From: Bradyrhizobium sp. SK17
Lineage (GTDB): Bacteria > Pseudomonadota > Alphaproteobacteria > Rhizobiales > Xanthobacteraceae
NCBI RefSeq assembly: GCF_002831585.1
Contig: NZ_CP025113.1
Span: forward strand, 682,001-746,000
Reading direction: 5' to 3'
DNA: 64,000 bases
This document shows, in pieces, positions 53,601 through 62,260 of this stretch. Position numbers and translations under genes: made by a program. Each line of letters begins with the position of its first letter. The stretch's first letter is position 1. Under the pieces are notes generated by a model. That model was not told where the DNA came from, did not search any database, and was given only the letters and a program-made list of their open reading frames with translations.

Positions 53601-54989
53601 ATGGACGATATGCTTCGGCGTAGACCCTTTGCCATGCGCGCATCGCGCCGAGTGACGCTGCTGACGCTGTGTCTCGCCGTCACGATCGCGCACATCGATA
53701 CGTTCATCGTCAATCTCGGCGCGCGTGCGATCGGCGATCACTTCGGCGCCGGTGTCGACCAGCTGCAATGGATCGTCGACAGCTACAATCTGGTCTATGC
53801 GGCTTCGCTGCTGACCGGCGGAATGCTCGCGGACCGCTACGGCCGGCGCCGGATCCTGATGGCCGGCGCCGTGATCTTCAGCGCCGCATCGCTGCTGTGC
53901 GCAGCCGCACCGTCGGCACTGGTGCTGATCGGCGGACGAGCGCTCACCGGAGCCGGCGGCGCCCTGATGATCCCCGCGTCGCTTGCGATCATCCGCGTGG
54001 TCTGGGACCAGCCGGACGAACGCGCTCGCGCTCTCGGCATCTGGGCCGCCTGCAATGGCGTGGCCATGGCGCTCGGACCAAGCCTTGGCGGGCTGCTGAT
54101 TCCATGGCTCGGCTGGCGCAGCATCTTCCTGGTCATCGTGCCGCTCGGTCTGCTCGTGGTTGCGATGGCCGGGTCGACGGTCCCGGAGTCGGCAAACCCG
54201 CAGCGCCGCGCATTCGACGCTCCGGCCCAACTCTGCGGCGCGCTGGCGCTTGGAAGCCTGACCTATGCCGCGATCGGCGGGCAATCGGCGCCGGGCGCGA
54301 TGATCGCCGCGCTGGTCGTCGCCGCGCTTTCGACAACGCTGTTGATCGCGATCGAGAGGAAGAAGGGGTCCGCGGCGCTGTTATCGCCGGAGATACTTGG
54401 TGCCCGTCAGTTCCGCGCCGCGATGATCGCCACCACGGGCATGACCTTTGGCGGCTACGGCATGGTGTTCGTGCTGCCGCTGGCGTGGCAGTCGAGCGGG
54501 CGGTTCGATGCCGCGGCAAGCGCCGCCGCGCTGCTGCCGATGTCGCTGGTGTTCGTGTTGGTCTCGCCGCTTTCCGGCACGCTCTCGGACAAGTTTGGAT
54601 TGCGCGCGACAGCATCGGGCGGCGTGACGCTGATGAGCGTCGGTCTCCTGATGATCGGCCTCGGTGGCCTGCAACCAGACGTCGCCCTGGCCGAGTTCGG
54701 GCTGGCCATCACGGGCCTCGGGCTCGGGCTCGCCGCGGGACCGCTCTCAGCGATGGCCGTCGGCGACGTTACCGCCGCGCGGGCCGGTACGGCTGCGGCG
54801 CTGATCAACGTGGCCCGGATCAGCGGTGCAACGATAGGGGTCGCGATGCTCGGCGCGCTGTATGCGGCGGCCGGCGGCGGCGGCCACGGCTTGCGGCTTG
54901 CGATGCTCGCCGGGAGCCTCGTTCAGTTCGCTGGCGTCAGCCTGGCCTGGATGATGACGCTACGGAAAGCGCCGGGGCTGCGCATTTGA
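53601..54989 (+). CDS. MFS drug:proton antiporter, DHA2/EmrB-QacA type
   Basis: Multidrug-type transporter of 462 residues with 12-14 membrane segments. Motif features include DTFIVNLGARAIGDHFGAGVDQLQWIVDSYNL (DHA2 motif region) and GGMLADRYGRRRILM. The start ATG at 53601 is preceded by ACAGGATG. Its position just downstream of a MerR regulator suggests induction by an exported compound. A long open frame in a second phase through this gene is antisense-like noise. Confidence 0.9.
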   Translation: MDDMLRRRPFAMRASRRVTLLTLCLAVTIAHIDTFIVNLGARAIGDHFGAGVDQLQWIVDSYNLVYAASLLTGGMLADRYGRRRILMAGAVIFSAASLLCAAAPSALVLIGGRALTGAGGALMIPASLAIIRVVWDQPDERARALGIWAACNGVAMALGPSLGGLLIPWLGWRSIFLVIVPLGLLVVAMAGSTVPESANPQRRAFDAPAQLCGALALGSLTYAAIGGQSAPGAMIAALVVAALSTTLLIAIERKKGSAALLSPEILGARQFRAAMIATTGMTFGGYGMVFVLPLAWQSSGRFDAAASAAALLPMSLVFVLVSPLSGTLSDKFGLRATASGGVTLMSVGLLMIGLGGLQPDVALAEFGLAITGLGLGLAAGPLSAMAVGDVTAARAGTAAALINVARISGATIGVAMLGALYAAAGGGGHGLRLAMLAGSLVQFAGVSLAWMMTLRKAPGLRI

Positions 54990-55072
54990 CCTGCTCGCAC
55001 GCGGCTCGTTATCCTCCCGCAGCCGACATCGTATCGGCGGCCGACAAGAAGCAAGAACAGGGAGCATCATCC

Positions 55073-56122
55073 ATGGCCAGCACTCTGCCCGCCTCAGCCA
55101 GCGGGCTCTATGCCGATCCGCGCGAAGACTGGCTCGCCCAATACACCGAGGCGATCATCGATCCCGACAGGCCGATCGTCGATCCGCACCATCATCTGTG
55201 GGATCGCGGCGGCCTGCGCTACCTGATCGAGGACATGCGCGACGACATCGCCTCCGGCCACAACATCGTCGCGACCGTCTATGTCGATTGCCGATCGATG
55301 TATCGCGCCAGCGGCCCGGAGGCGTTCCGCCCGGTCGGCGAGGTCGAGTTCGCCAATGGCGTCGCCGCGATGGCGGCAAGTGGCGGCTACGGCAAGGCGG
55401 CGATCTGCGCCGGCATCGTCAGCCACGTCAACCTTCTGATCGGCGATCAGGCCAAGGCGGTGCTGGAGGCGGAGATCGCTGCCGGCAACGGCCGGTTCCG
55501 CGGCATCCGCCATTCCTCGGCCTGGGACGAGGACCCCAACGTCGCCCACATGTACGCGAACCGGCCGAAGGGCATCCTGCTCGATTCCACCTTTCGTAGG
55601 GGGTTCGCCTGCCTGGCGCCGCTCGGCCTCAGCTTCGATGCCTGGTTGTTCCACCCGCAGATCGGCGAGCTGACCGACCTCGCCCGCGCCTTCCCCGACA
55701 CCAGGATCGTGCTCGACCATTGCGGCGGCCCGGTCGGCACCGGCCGCTTCGCCGGCAAGCGCGGGGAGACCTTTCCGGTCTGGAAGGCATCGATCCAGGA
55801 GATCGCCAAATGCCCGAACGTCGTGGTCAAGCTCGGTGGGCTGGCGATGTGCCTGCTGGGCTACGACTTTCATCTCCGCCCGCGACCGCCGTCGTCGGAG
55901 GAACTCGCCGCGGCCTGGCGTCCCTATGTGGAAACCTGCATCGAGGCGTTCGGCCCCAACCGTTGCATGTTCGAGAGCAACTTCCCACCTGACAAGGGGC
56001 AGTGCAGTTATCAGGTGATCTTCAACACCTTTAAACGGCTTGCTTCACAATATAGCGAAGTCGAGAAGACGGCGTTGTTCTTGAAGACGGCAAAGGATGT
56101 CTATCGGCTCGATATCGGGTAA
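55073..56122 (+). CDS. amidohydrolase family metal-dependent hydrolase
   Basis: TIM-barrel hydrolase of 349 residues with the canonical HxH motif IVDPHHHLWDRGG at its N-terminus, GIRHSSAWDED, LDHCGGPVG and MFESNFPPDKGQC. It differs from the paralogues at 12.6-14.9 kb in keeping both N-terminal His. Relatives include lactonases and 2-pyrone-4,6-dicarboxylate-type hydrolases. The start ATG at 55073 follows CAGGGAG. It lies 84 bases after the MFS gene, so it may detoxify or process the MFS substrate; that is inference. Confidence 0.88.
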   Translation: MASTLPASASGLYADPREDWLAQYTEAIIDPDRPIVDPHHHLWDRGGLRYLIEDMRDDIASGHNIVATVYVDCRSMYRASGPEAFRPVGEVEFANGVAAMAASGGYGKAAICAGIVSHVNLLIGDQAKAVLEAEIAAGNGRFRGIRHSSAWDEDPNVAHMYANRPKGILLDSTFRRGFACLAPLGLSFDAWLFHPQIGELTDLARAFPDTRIVLDHCGGPVGTGRFAGKRGETFPVWKASIQEIAKCPNVVVKLGGLAMCLLGYDFHLRPRPPSSEELAAAWRPYVETCIEAFGPNRCMFESNFPPDKGQCSYQVIFNTFKRLASQYSEVEKTALFLKTAKDVYRLDIG

Positions 56123-56133
56123 ACTTCCGACTC

Positions 56134-57066
56134 ATGGATGACGGCATCACCATCCGGCCGCTTCGAGAGGCTGATGCGGAAGCGGTGGTCGCACTTTACG
56201 CAAAGGCAGCTGCGGTGGAACCGCGGCTAGGCCCTGTCGCGCTGCCGCAATGGGACCAGTTCCTGAAGCTGCCGCAAAACCGTGGCGGACGCGACTTTCG
56301 TGTCGCCGAACGAAATGGGCGACTCCTCGGCCTCGCCGAGTCATCGTTGCGCGATCAAGGCGCACATCATTCCCGGTTCCTCAAGATCGTCGTGGTGCCC
56401 GAGATGCGGCGTCGCCGGATTGGCCTTGCGCTGTTCGACGACATCATCGCAATCGACGCCGATCCCGCTCTGATCGTGCAAACATTGGTGAGCGGCGACT
56501 GGCCGGCCGGCATGGCCTTCGTCGCCGCCTTCGGCTTTGTTCATGTTGAGTCCGAGATCGGGATGAAGTGCGTCGAGCCCTTGCAGCCGGCGCGCACGCT
56601 CGCCGCCGCCCGCGCCACCATCGAGCAGGTCAGCGACGTGACCGCCTGCGCCGCCGAGGTCGCGCGTATCCATAACGCCGCCTACGCCTCGGATGCCGCG
56701 TTCCGCCTGTACTCGCCGGAGGAGATGGCGCAGGTCCTGACCGAGACCGAGGTCTGGATCGCCTCGGAAGATGGACAGATGTCCGGCTTCTGCCTGACCG
56801 AGCCGGAGCGGAACTCGATGTGGATCGAATCGGTCGCGGTCGATCCGGCGCGGCAGGGACGCGGATTAGGCCAACTGCTGGTCTATCGCGTGCTCAGCGC
56901 ACACGACGTCTCGGTCGAGCATCCCTGCTGGCTCAACGTCTCGAGCCGCAACGCGCCCGCGCTGAAGATCTACCGCCGGCTCGGCTTCAAGCCGCAGCAC
57001 GAGACCTGTCGCTTCAGCGCCACGCGCGGCGCGCTGATCGCCGCCCGGGAGCAGAGGTTTCGCTAG
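56134..57066 (+). CDS. tandem GNAT-domain N-acetyltransferase
   Basis: Protein of 310 residues made of two GNAT domains. The first (about 5-145) has the acetyl-CoA loop VVPEMRRRRIGLAL; the second (about 160-300) has VDPARQGRGLGQLLVYRVL and NVSSRNAPALKIYRRLGF. The second looks intact; the first could be regulatory or catalytic. MshD has a similar two-domain plan, but the sequence does not identify the substrate. It starts 12 bases after the amidohydrolase, probably co-transcribed. Confidence 0.87.
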   Translation: MDDGITIRPLREADAEAVVALYAKAAAVEPRLGPVALPQWDQFLKLPQNRGGRDFRVAERNGRLLGLAESSLRDQGAHHSRFLKIVVVPEMRRRRIGLALFDDIIAIDADPALIVQTLVSGDWPAGMAFVAAFGFVHVESEIGMKCVEPLQPARTLAAARATIEQVSDVTACAAEVARIHNAAYASDAAFRLYSPEEMAQVLTETEVWIASEDGQMSGFCLTEPERNSMWIESVAVDPARQGRGLGQLLVYRVLSAHDVSVEHPCWLNVSSRNAPALKIYRRLGFKPQHETCRFSATRGALIAAREQRFR

Positions 57067-57073
57067 TGGGCTG

Positions 57074-58177
57074 TTAAGCCCACTCACCCTTGCGGAACAC
57101 CGGCACGCTGCGGCCGTCGGCGTGGATGCCGTCGATGTCGGTATGCGCGGAGCCGATCATCCAGTCGATGTGGATCAGGCTCTTGTTGCCGCCCTGCTCG
57201 GCGATCTGCTGCGGCGTCAGTCTGTCGCCATTGACGAAGCATTTCGAGTAGCACTGGCCGAGCGCGATATGCGAGGCGGCGTTCTCATCGAACAGCGTGT
57301 TGAAGAACAACAGCCCGCTCTTCGAGATCGGCGAAGAGTGCGGCACCAGCGCGACCTCGCCAAGGCGGCGCGCACCCTCGTCGGTGTCGAGCACCTTCTT
57401 CAGCACTTCCTCGCCGCGCGAGGCCTTGGCCTCGACGATGCGACCTTCCTCGAACTTCACCGCAATATTATCGATCAGCGTGCCCTGGTAGGACAGCGGC
57501 TTCGAGCTGACGACATGGCCGCTGACACGGCGGCAGTGCGGTGTGGTGAAGACTTCCTCGGTCGGGATATTGGCATTGCAGACGATGCCGTTCTTGGCGG
57601 TCGAGGCGCCGCCTTCCCATTCATGACCGTCGGCGAGGCCGATGGTCAGGTCCATGCCGGGGCCGGAATATTTCAACGCGTGGAAGCGCTGGCCGTTCAG
57701 CCATTCGGTACGCTCGCGCAGCTTCGCATTATGCCTTTCCCAGTTGGCGACGGCGCCATCCTGATCGACCCGGGATGCAGAGAAGATCGCATCCGCAAGC
57801 TTGGCCACCGCGACGTCTTCGGCATCGTCGGGGAATACCTGCCTGGCCCAGGATGTGCTCGGATAGGCGATGATGTTCCAGTTGGTGTCGAAATTGACGA
57901 TCTTCTCCAGCGCCGGCTGGTAGGCGATCGAGTTGGCCTTGCTGGCGCGTGCGACCTTGGTTGGGTCTTCGCCGGACAGCAGCATCGGATTGTCGCCGAC
58001 GATCGCGAGCCGCGCGGTGTTGGCGCCGAACGCCTTCGCCATGCCTTCGTAAAGCCAGCCCGCGGCGCGGTCGAAGCTTGCATCGTTGGCATAGTGGTAG
58101 CGCGCCAGCGTCAGCTCCTCGTCAGAGAAGAACGGGGTCACGAGACCGGCGCCAGCCTTGTAGGCGTGCTCCACCAC
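57074..58177 (-). CDS. M29-family aminopeptidase, 3' part of a frame-broken gene
   Basis: Main part (367 residues) of an M29 metallo-aminopeptidase. It shows HALKYSGPGMDLTIGLADGHEWEGG, PTEEVFTTPHCRRVSGHV, LVPHSSPISKSGLLFFNTLFDENAASHIALGQ and a final HIDWMIGSAHTDIDG, which carry the conserved Glu, His and Asp metal ligands. The first ~52 residues lie in another frame (58122-58328). A CCCC run at 58177-58180 marks the break; one base too many is present. The intact enzyme would be about 417 residues. Confidence 0.85.
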   Translation of the reverse strand: MVEHAYKAGAGLVTPFFSDEELTLARYHYANDASFDRAAGWLYEGMAKAFGANTARLAIVGDNPMLLSGEDPTKVARASKANSIAYQPALEKIVNFDTNWNIIAYPSTSWARQVFPDDAEDVAVAKLADAIFSASRVDQDGAVANWERHNAKLRERTEWLNGQRFHALKYSGPGMDLTIGLADGHEWEGGASTAKNGIVCNANIPTEEVFTTPHCRRVSGHVVSSKPLSYQGTLIDNIAVKFEEGRIVEAKASRGEEVLKKVLDTDEGARRLGEVALVPHSSPISKSGLLFFNTLFDENAASHIALGQCYSKCFVNGDRLTPQQIAEQGGNKSLIHIDWMIGSAHTDIDGIHADGRSVPVFRKGEWA

Positions 58178-58328
58178 CCCGCACCAGCGGCATCGCCGCG
58201 GCGGGCGCCGTGAGCAGCAGGTCCTGCCCCGGCTGCAATTGCAGGCCGACCTTGATCGCGACTTCGGCGAGCCGATCGAGCTTGACGGGATCGATCGAGG
58301 CGGAAAGGTTGCGTTGAAGTGCGGTCAT
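58122..58328 (-). pseudogene. 5' part of the M29 aminopeptidase gene, frame-broken
   Basis: Encodes the N-terminus MTALQRNLSASIDPVKLDRL... with QPGQDLLLTAPAAAMPLVRG, after which the sense continues (VVEHAYKAGAGLV) in a different frame. The ATG is at 58328. Total length 57074-58328 leaves one extra base. A sequencing or assembly indel is likeliest, but a genuine inactivating mutation cannot be excluded. Confidence 0.8.
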
Positions 58329-58446
58329 GAAGCGTCCGGCCGTGTCGTTGGAGGGTGATGAGGATTCGTAGTCCAATTCGATCCGCATTCGCAAGGTTCC
58401 TGCCCGCCGCAGCCGATCACGCGACGGCGAGCAATTGCCTCGAATT

Positions 58447-59808
58447 TTACCGCTTCACCGAAGTCAGCACCCGGTCGACCATCTCGGGCGCCAGGCCGAG
58501 GTAGTTCTTTGGCGCGGTGAGGCGGTCGATCGTGGCCCGATCGATCCGGCTCGCGACGCGCGGATCGGCGGCCAGCGCCTCGGCGAGGGTCACGCCCTTG
58601 TCGTTGGCGACACGGCAGGCATCGTAGACCACGTCATGCGCCTCTTGCCGGCCGATCGCGGGCGCGAGCCCCATCATCACGGCTTCCGCCACGATGAGCC
58701 CGCGGCTGATGTCGAGATTGTCGGCCATCCGCCTTTCATCAACGATGAGGCCGCCGAGCGCGAACCTGGCCTGATGCAGCGCGCCGGCGGTGAGCACGAA
58801 GCTTTCCGGGATCGCCATCCACTCGGCATGCCACGGGCCGGTGGCGCGTTCGAAATCCTGCACCATCGCATCCAGCATCAGGCCGGCATGCTGGCGCACC
58901 GCCTTGGCGGCGGCGAGCATCAACTCCGACGAGATCGGGTTGCGCTTCTGCGGCATGGTCGAGGACGCGCCGCGTCCCTTCACGAACGGCTCGTAGACTT
59001 CCGCAAACTCGGTCGACGCCATGATCATGATGTCGAGCGCGATCTTGCCCAGGGTTCCCGTGACCAGCGCCAGGAAGTTCACCACTTCTGCAAGACCATC
59101 GCGGGCGACGTGCCAGGTCGCGACCGGCACACCGAGGCCGAGCTCCTCGCACAGCGCCTGCTGAACCTCGAACCCCTTGCCGCCCAATGAGGCCAGTGTG
59201 CCGGCGGCACCGGCGAACTGGCCGACCAGCACACGCGGCTTCAGCTCCGCCAGCCGCGCGGCGTGACGATCGAAGGCAGCGAGCCAGATCGCGGTCTTGT
59301 AGCCGAAGGTCACGGGAAGGGCCTGTTGCAGATGGGTGCGGCCGGCCATCGGCGTGTCGCGATAACGCTTCGACAGATCGGCCAGGATGCCGCGCAGTGC
59401 GGCGATGTCGTTCTCGACGATCCTGAGACCGTCGCGCAGCTGTAGCACCACGGCGGTGTCCATGATGTCCTGCGTGGTCGCGCCCCAATGGACATAGCGG
59501 CCGGCCTCGCCGCACTGCTTCGCCATCTGATGCACCAGCGGCAGGATCGGATAGCCGACCACGTCGGTCTCCTGCCGCAGCAGATCGAAATCGAGCGCGG
59601 TGACATCTGTTCGCGCAGCGATCTCCTCCGCAGCTTCCGCCGGGATCACGCCGCAGCGCGCTTCGGCCTTTGCCAGCGCGACCTCGACCTCGGCGTAGCG
59701 CCCGATCAGCCGCAGGTCGGAGAACACCTCACGCATCTCGCGCGTGCCGAAAGCATCCCGAAACAACACGGAGTCGAGCACGGTGGTCGAGGTCGGAAAG
59801 GCGGACAT
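58447..59808 (-). CDS. adenylosuccinate lyase/PcaB-like superfamily lyase
   Basis: Fumarase/aspartase-superfamily protein of 453 residues with the signature GASSTMPQKRNPISSE and GRTHLQQALPVTFGYK and HWGATTQDIMDT. Closest visible relation is to 3-carboxy-cis,cis-muconate cycloisomerase and related lyases. The start ATG at 59808 follows ACAGGATG. It is 60 bases downstream of a PcaC-like decarboxylase, a pairing that recalls protocatechuate catabolism, but other pca genes are absent so it may be another carboxylate pathway. Confidence 0.85.
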   Translation of the reverse strand: MSAFPTSTTVLDSVLFRDAFGTREMREVFSDLRLIGRYAEVEVALAKAEARCGVIPAEAAEEIAARTDVTALDFDLLRQETDVVGYPILPLVHQMAKQCGEAGRYVHWGATTQDIMDTAVVLQLRDGLRIVENDIAALRGILADLSKRYRDTPMAGRTHLQQALPVTFGYKTAIWLAAFDRHAARLAELKPRVLVGQFAGAAGTLASLGGKGFEVQQALCEELGLGVPVATWHVARDGLAEVVNFLALVTGTLGKIALDIMIMASTEFAEVYEPFVKGRGASSTMPQKRNPISSELMLAAAKAVRQHAGLMLDAMVQDFERATGPWHAEWMAIPESFVLTAGALHQARFALGGLIVDERRMADNLDISRGLIVAEAVMMGLAPAIGRQEAHDVVYDACRVANDKGVTLAEALAADPRVASRIDRATIDRLTAPKNYLGLAPEMVDRVLTSVKR

Positions 59809-59868
59809 GGGCGCATCCTGTTGCCGGTCGCGGTCGGCAATTTGCCTATCACGGCGCAAGCCGCTGCC

Positions 59869-60258
59869 CTATCCCTCCGCCGGCGTTTCGCCGAACACCT
59901 CGGCTGCGATCTTGCTGGTCTCGATGGCAGCCGGAATGCCGCAATACATCGCGACCAGCAGCAGCACGTCCTGCACCTGCGCGGCGGTGCAGCCATTGGC
60001 CAGTGCGCCCTTGGCGTGAACGCGGAATTCGGTGGGCTTGCTGCTCGCCGCGGTGATGCCGAGCATCACCAGGCTGCGGATCTGGTCGGACAGGCCGCTG
60101 CGCTCCCAGACGTCGCCATAGACGTAGGCATTGATGATGTTTTGCAGCGGGGTGCCGAATTCGCCGGCGGCCGCCATCCGCTTGGCGACATCGACCTCGC
60201 CGAACATCTTCTGGCGCCGCCGCAGCCCGCGCGCATGCAGATCGCTGATGTCGACCAT
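59869..60258 (-). CDS. carboxymuconolactone decarboxylase-family protein (PcaC-like)
   Basis: Small all-helical protein of 129 residues. SLVMLGITAASSKPTEFRVHAKGALANGCTAAQVQDVLLLVAMYCGIPAAIE is the carboxymuconolactone decarboxylase family core. PcaC decarboxylates 4-carboxymuconolactone in the beta-ketoadipate pathway; family members also include other enzymes. It is divergent from the Bug-type binding protein gene and shares with it a promoter region holding two operator-like palindromes. Confidence 0.88.
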   Translation of the reverse strand: MVDISDLHARGLRRRQKMFGEVDVAKRMAAAGEFGTPLQNIINAYVYGDVWERSGLSDQIRSLVMLGITAASSKPTEFRVHAKGALANGCTAAQVQDVLLLVAMYCGIPAAIETSKIAAEVFGETPAEG

Positions 60259-60284
60259 CGTCGTCCGGCTCCCGTGTTCTGGCT

Positions 60285-60300
60285 ATTTATACGGATAAAT
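60285..60300. promoter_or_regulatory. operator-like site 1 for the GntR regulator
   Basis: ATTTATACGGATAAAT, containing the imperfect palindrome TTATACGGATAA. It lies near the start of the PcaC-like gene; the matching inverted site is at 60350-60365. Both are in a locally AT-rich stretch. The GntR protein at 63244 is the likeliest binder by context. Confidence 0.68.
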
Positions 60301-60349
60301 ATGTCGTACAACAATATTCCTATAAGCCTTTCTCTTGCATTCCTGATAA

Positions 60350-60365
60350 ATTTGTCCGTATAAAT
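60350..60365. promoter_or_regulatory. operator-like site 2 for the GntR regulator
   Basis: ATTTGTCCGTATAAAT; its reverse complement ATTTATACGGACAAAT differs from site 1 at one base. The sites are oppositely oriented, 65 bp apart and flank the divergent promoters. Confidence 0.68.
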
Positions 60366-60393
60366 TCTTCAAAACAGCCAGGAGGGGACCGGG

Positions 60394-61353
60394 ATGAAGT
60401 TACGGCTGGGGCTGCTCGCCGTCCTGCTCGCTGCGCTTCCGGTTCTGCCGGCAGCCGCGGCGGACGACTTCCCGCAGCGGCCGATCCGGATCATCGTGCC
60501 GTTCCCGCCCGGCGCCGGACCCGACAATGTCGCGCGCCTGGTCGGCCAGCATCTACAGGACGCGTTCGGCCAGACCGTGCTGATCGAGAACCGCGCCGGC
60601 GCGCTCGGCAGCATCGGTGCCCAGGAAGTCGCCCGCAGCGCACCGGACGGCTACACGCTGCTGATGGGCACCAACACCACCCAAGCCAGCAATGTCGCGA
60701 CGCTCAAAAGCCTACCCTACGACCCGGTGAAGGATTTCGCGCCGGTCATCCGCACCACCACGACGGCGATGGTGCTGCTGGTCAACCCGAAGCTCGCAGC
60801 CAAGGACCTGCCGCAGTTCCTCAGCTACGCCAAGGCCAACCCCAACCTGACCGCGGGCTACGGCTCCGGCGCATCGCAGATCTCGATCGCGCAGTTGCAG
60901 TCGCGCGGCGGCCTGTCGCTGATCGCCGCCTCCTATCGCGGCGTGCCGCAGGCGATGACCGATGTGATGGCGGGCGTGATCGACCTGACCTTCGGCGATT
61001 TCTCGGTCGCGATCCCGCAGATGCAGGGCGGCACCCTGCGCGGCATCGCGGTGACATCGGCGGCCCGCAACGAGCTGACGCCCGGCCTGCCCGCGCTGTC
61101 GGAAGCGATGCCGGGCTTCGAGGCGACGATCTGGTACGGCCTGTTCGCGCCGGCCGGCACGCCGGAACCGGTGGTCAACAAGATCTATGCCGAATGCGCC
61201 AAATACCTCGCGATGCCGGAAACCAGGAAGAAACTCGCCGATGTCGGCGTGATCGTGGCGCCGCTGGCGCCGGCCGAGTTCGCCGCTTTCGTCAAGAGCG
61301 AGGTCGTGCGCTGGTCGGCGGAGGTCAAGGCCGCCGGCATCGAGCCGCAATAG
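60394..61353 (+). CDS. Bug-family tripartite tricarboxylate transporter binding protein
   Basis: Periplasmic binding protein of 319 residues with a signal peptide (ending AAAA). Bug-family features are QRPIRIIVPFPPGAGPDNVARLVGQHL, LIENRAGALGSIGAQEVARSAPDGYTLLMG and GLFAPAGTPEPVVNKI. Bug proteins bind carboxylates and often lack adjacent TctA/TctB membrane genes, as here. The start ATG at 60394 follows GGAGGGGACC. It leads a four-gene run with two oxidoreductases and a GntR regulator. Confidence 0.92.
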   Translation: MKLRLGLLAVLLAALPVLPAAAADDFPQRPIRIIVPFPPGAGPDNVARLVGQHLQDAFGQTVLIENRAGALGSIGAQEVARSAPDGYTLLMGTNTTQASNVATLKSLPYDPVKDFAPVIRTTTTAMVLLVNPKLAAKDLPQFLSYAKANPNLTAGYGSGASQISIAQLQSRGGLSLIAASYRGVPQAMTDVMAGVIDLTFGDFSVAIPQMQGGTLRGIAVTSAARNELTPGLPALSEAMPGFEATIWYGLFAPAGTPEPVVNKIYAECAKYLAMPETRKKLADVGVIVAPLAPAEFAAFVKSEVVRWSAEVKAAGIEPQ

Positions 61354-61372
61354 CGCGAAGCTACGTCGCATC

Positions 61373-62260
61373 ATGGCGCGCGAGACACCTGTCGGCATGA
61401 TTGGCCTGGGGCTGATGGGATCAGCGCTCTCGGCACGCCTGATCGATGCCGGCATCGGGGTGATCGGCTTCGACGTCGATGCGGCGAAGACCGATGGGCT
61501 GAAGACCAGCGGCGCCGAGTTCGCGGCCTTCGCCGCCGACGTCGCGGCGCGCTGCCGGATCATCGTCATCGCGGTGTATGACGCGGCCCAGGCGATCGGA
61601 TTGCTGCCCGACCTCGCCAACGCGACGCCGCCGCCACTCGTCATCTGCACCACCACCTGCGCGCCGGACGAGATGGCGACGATCGCCGACTTCGCTGCCC
61701 GCTCGCGCCTTGCCCTGATCGAGGCGCCGATCTCGGGCACCAGCGCTGAGGTGCGCGCCGGCACCGCCAGCGCGCTTGTCGCAGGCGATGCGGACATTAT
61801 CGCAGCCGCCGCAGCGACGCTCGACATCCTCTGCCCGCAGCGGATCAATGTCGGCGCGATCGGCGATGCGAGCCGTACCAAGCTCGCCATCAACCTGATT
61901 CTGCAGAACAACCGCGCGGCGCTCGCCGAGGGCCTCGCTTTTGCCGAAAGCCTCGGCCTCGACGGCGCGAGCTTCCTTGCGACGGCGCGACAATCGGCGG
62001 CATATTCCAGGGTGATGGACAGCAAGGGACCGAAGATGCTGGCGCGGGATTTCTCGCCGCAATCGCATATCGCGCAGACCTTGAAGGACGCCGAGCTGAT
62101 CCTGCAGGAGGCCGGCCGGCACGGCCTGCGGTTGCCGCTGACTTCGGCGCAGGCCGAGCTGCTGCGCAAGGCGATTGCGCTCGAGGGCCCGGACTGCGAC
62201 AGCGCCGCTGTCATCGAGGCGGTACGTGCCGGACAGCACCGGGGTGAGGACCATTCATGA
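61373..62260 (+). CDS. 3-hydroxyisobutyrate-dehydrogenase-like NAD(P) oxidoreductase
   Basis: Beta-hydroxyacid dehydrogenase family member of 295 residues. GMIGLGLMGSALSARLIDAGIGVIGFDVD is the cofactor fold, GTSAEVRAGT is the substrate-loop region and RTKLAINLILQNNRAALAEGLAFAESLGLD holds the catalytic Lys. It oxidises a beta-hydroxyacid or reduces the semialdehyde. It overlaps the next gene by four bases. Confidence 0.9.
   Translation: MARETPVGMIGLGLMGSALSARLIDAGIGVIGFDVDAAKTDGLKTSGAEFAAFAADVAARCRIIVIAVYDAAQAIGLLPDLANATPPPLVICTTTCAPDEMATIADFAARSRLALIEAPISGTSAEVRAGTASALVAGDADIIAAAAATLDILCPQRINVGAIGDASRTKLAINLILQNNRAALAEGLAFAESLGLDGASFLATARQSAAYSRVMDSKGPKMLARDFSPQSHIAQTLKDAELILQEAGRHGLRLPLTSAQAELLRKAIALEGPDCDSAAVIEAVRAGQHRGEDHS

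Noticed and set aside
53669..55072. In-frame upstream extension of the amidohydrolase at 55073
   Set aside because: It overlaps the MFS gene out of frame; the family N-terminus and ribosome binding site fit 55073.
58447..59808. Purine-biosynthetic adenylosuccinate lyase (purB)
   Set aside because: Context with a PcaC-like decarboxylase and catabolic genes, and the overall motif pattern, favour a PcaB-like lyase.
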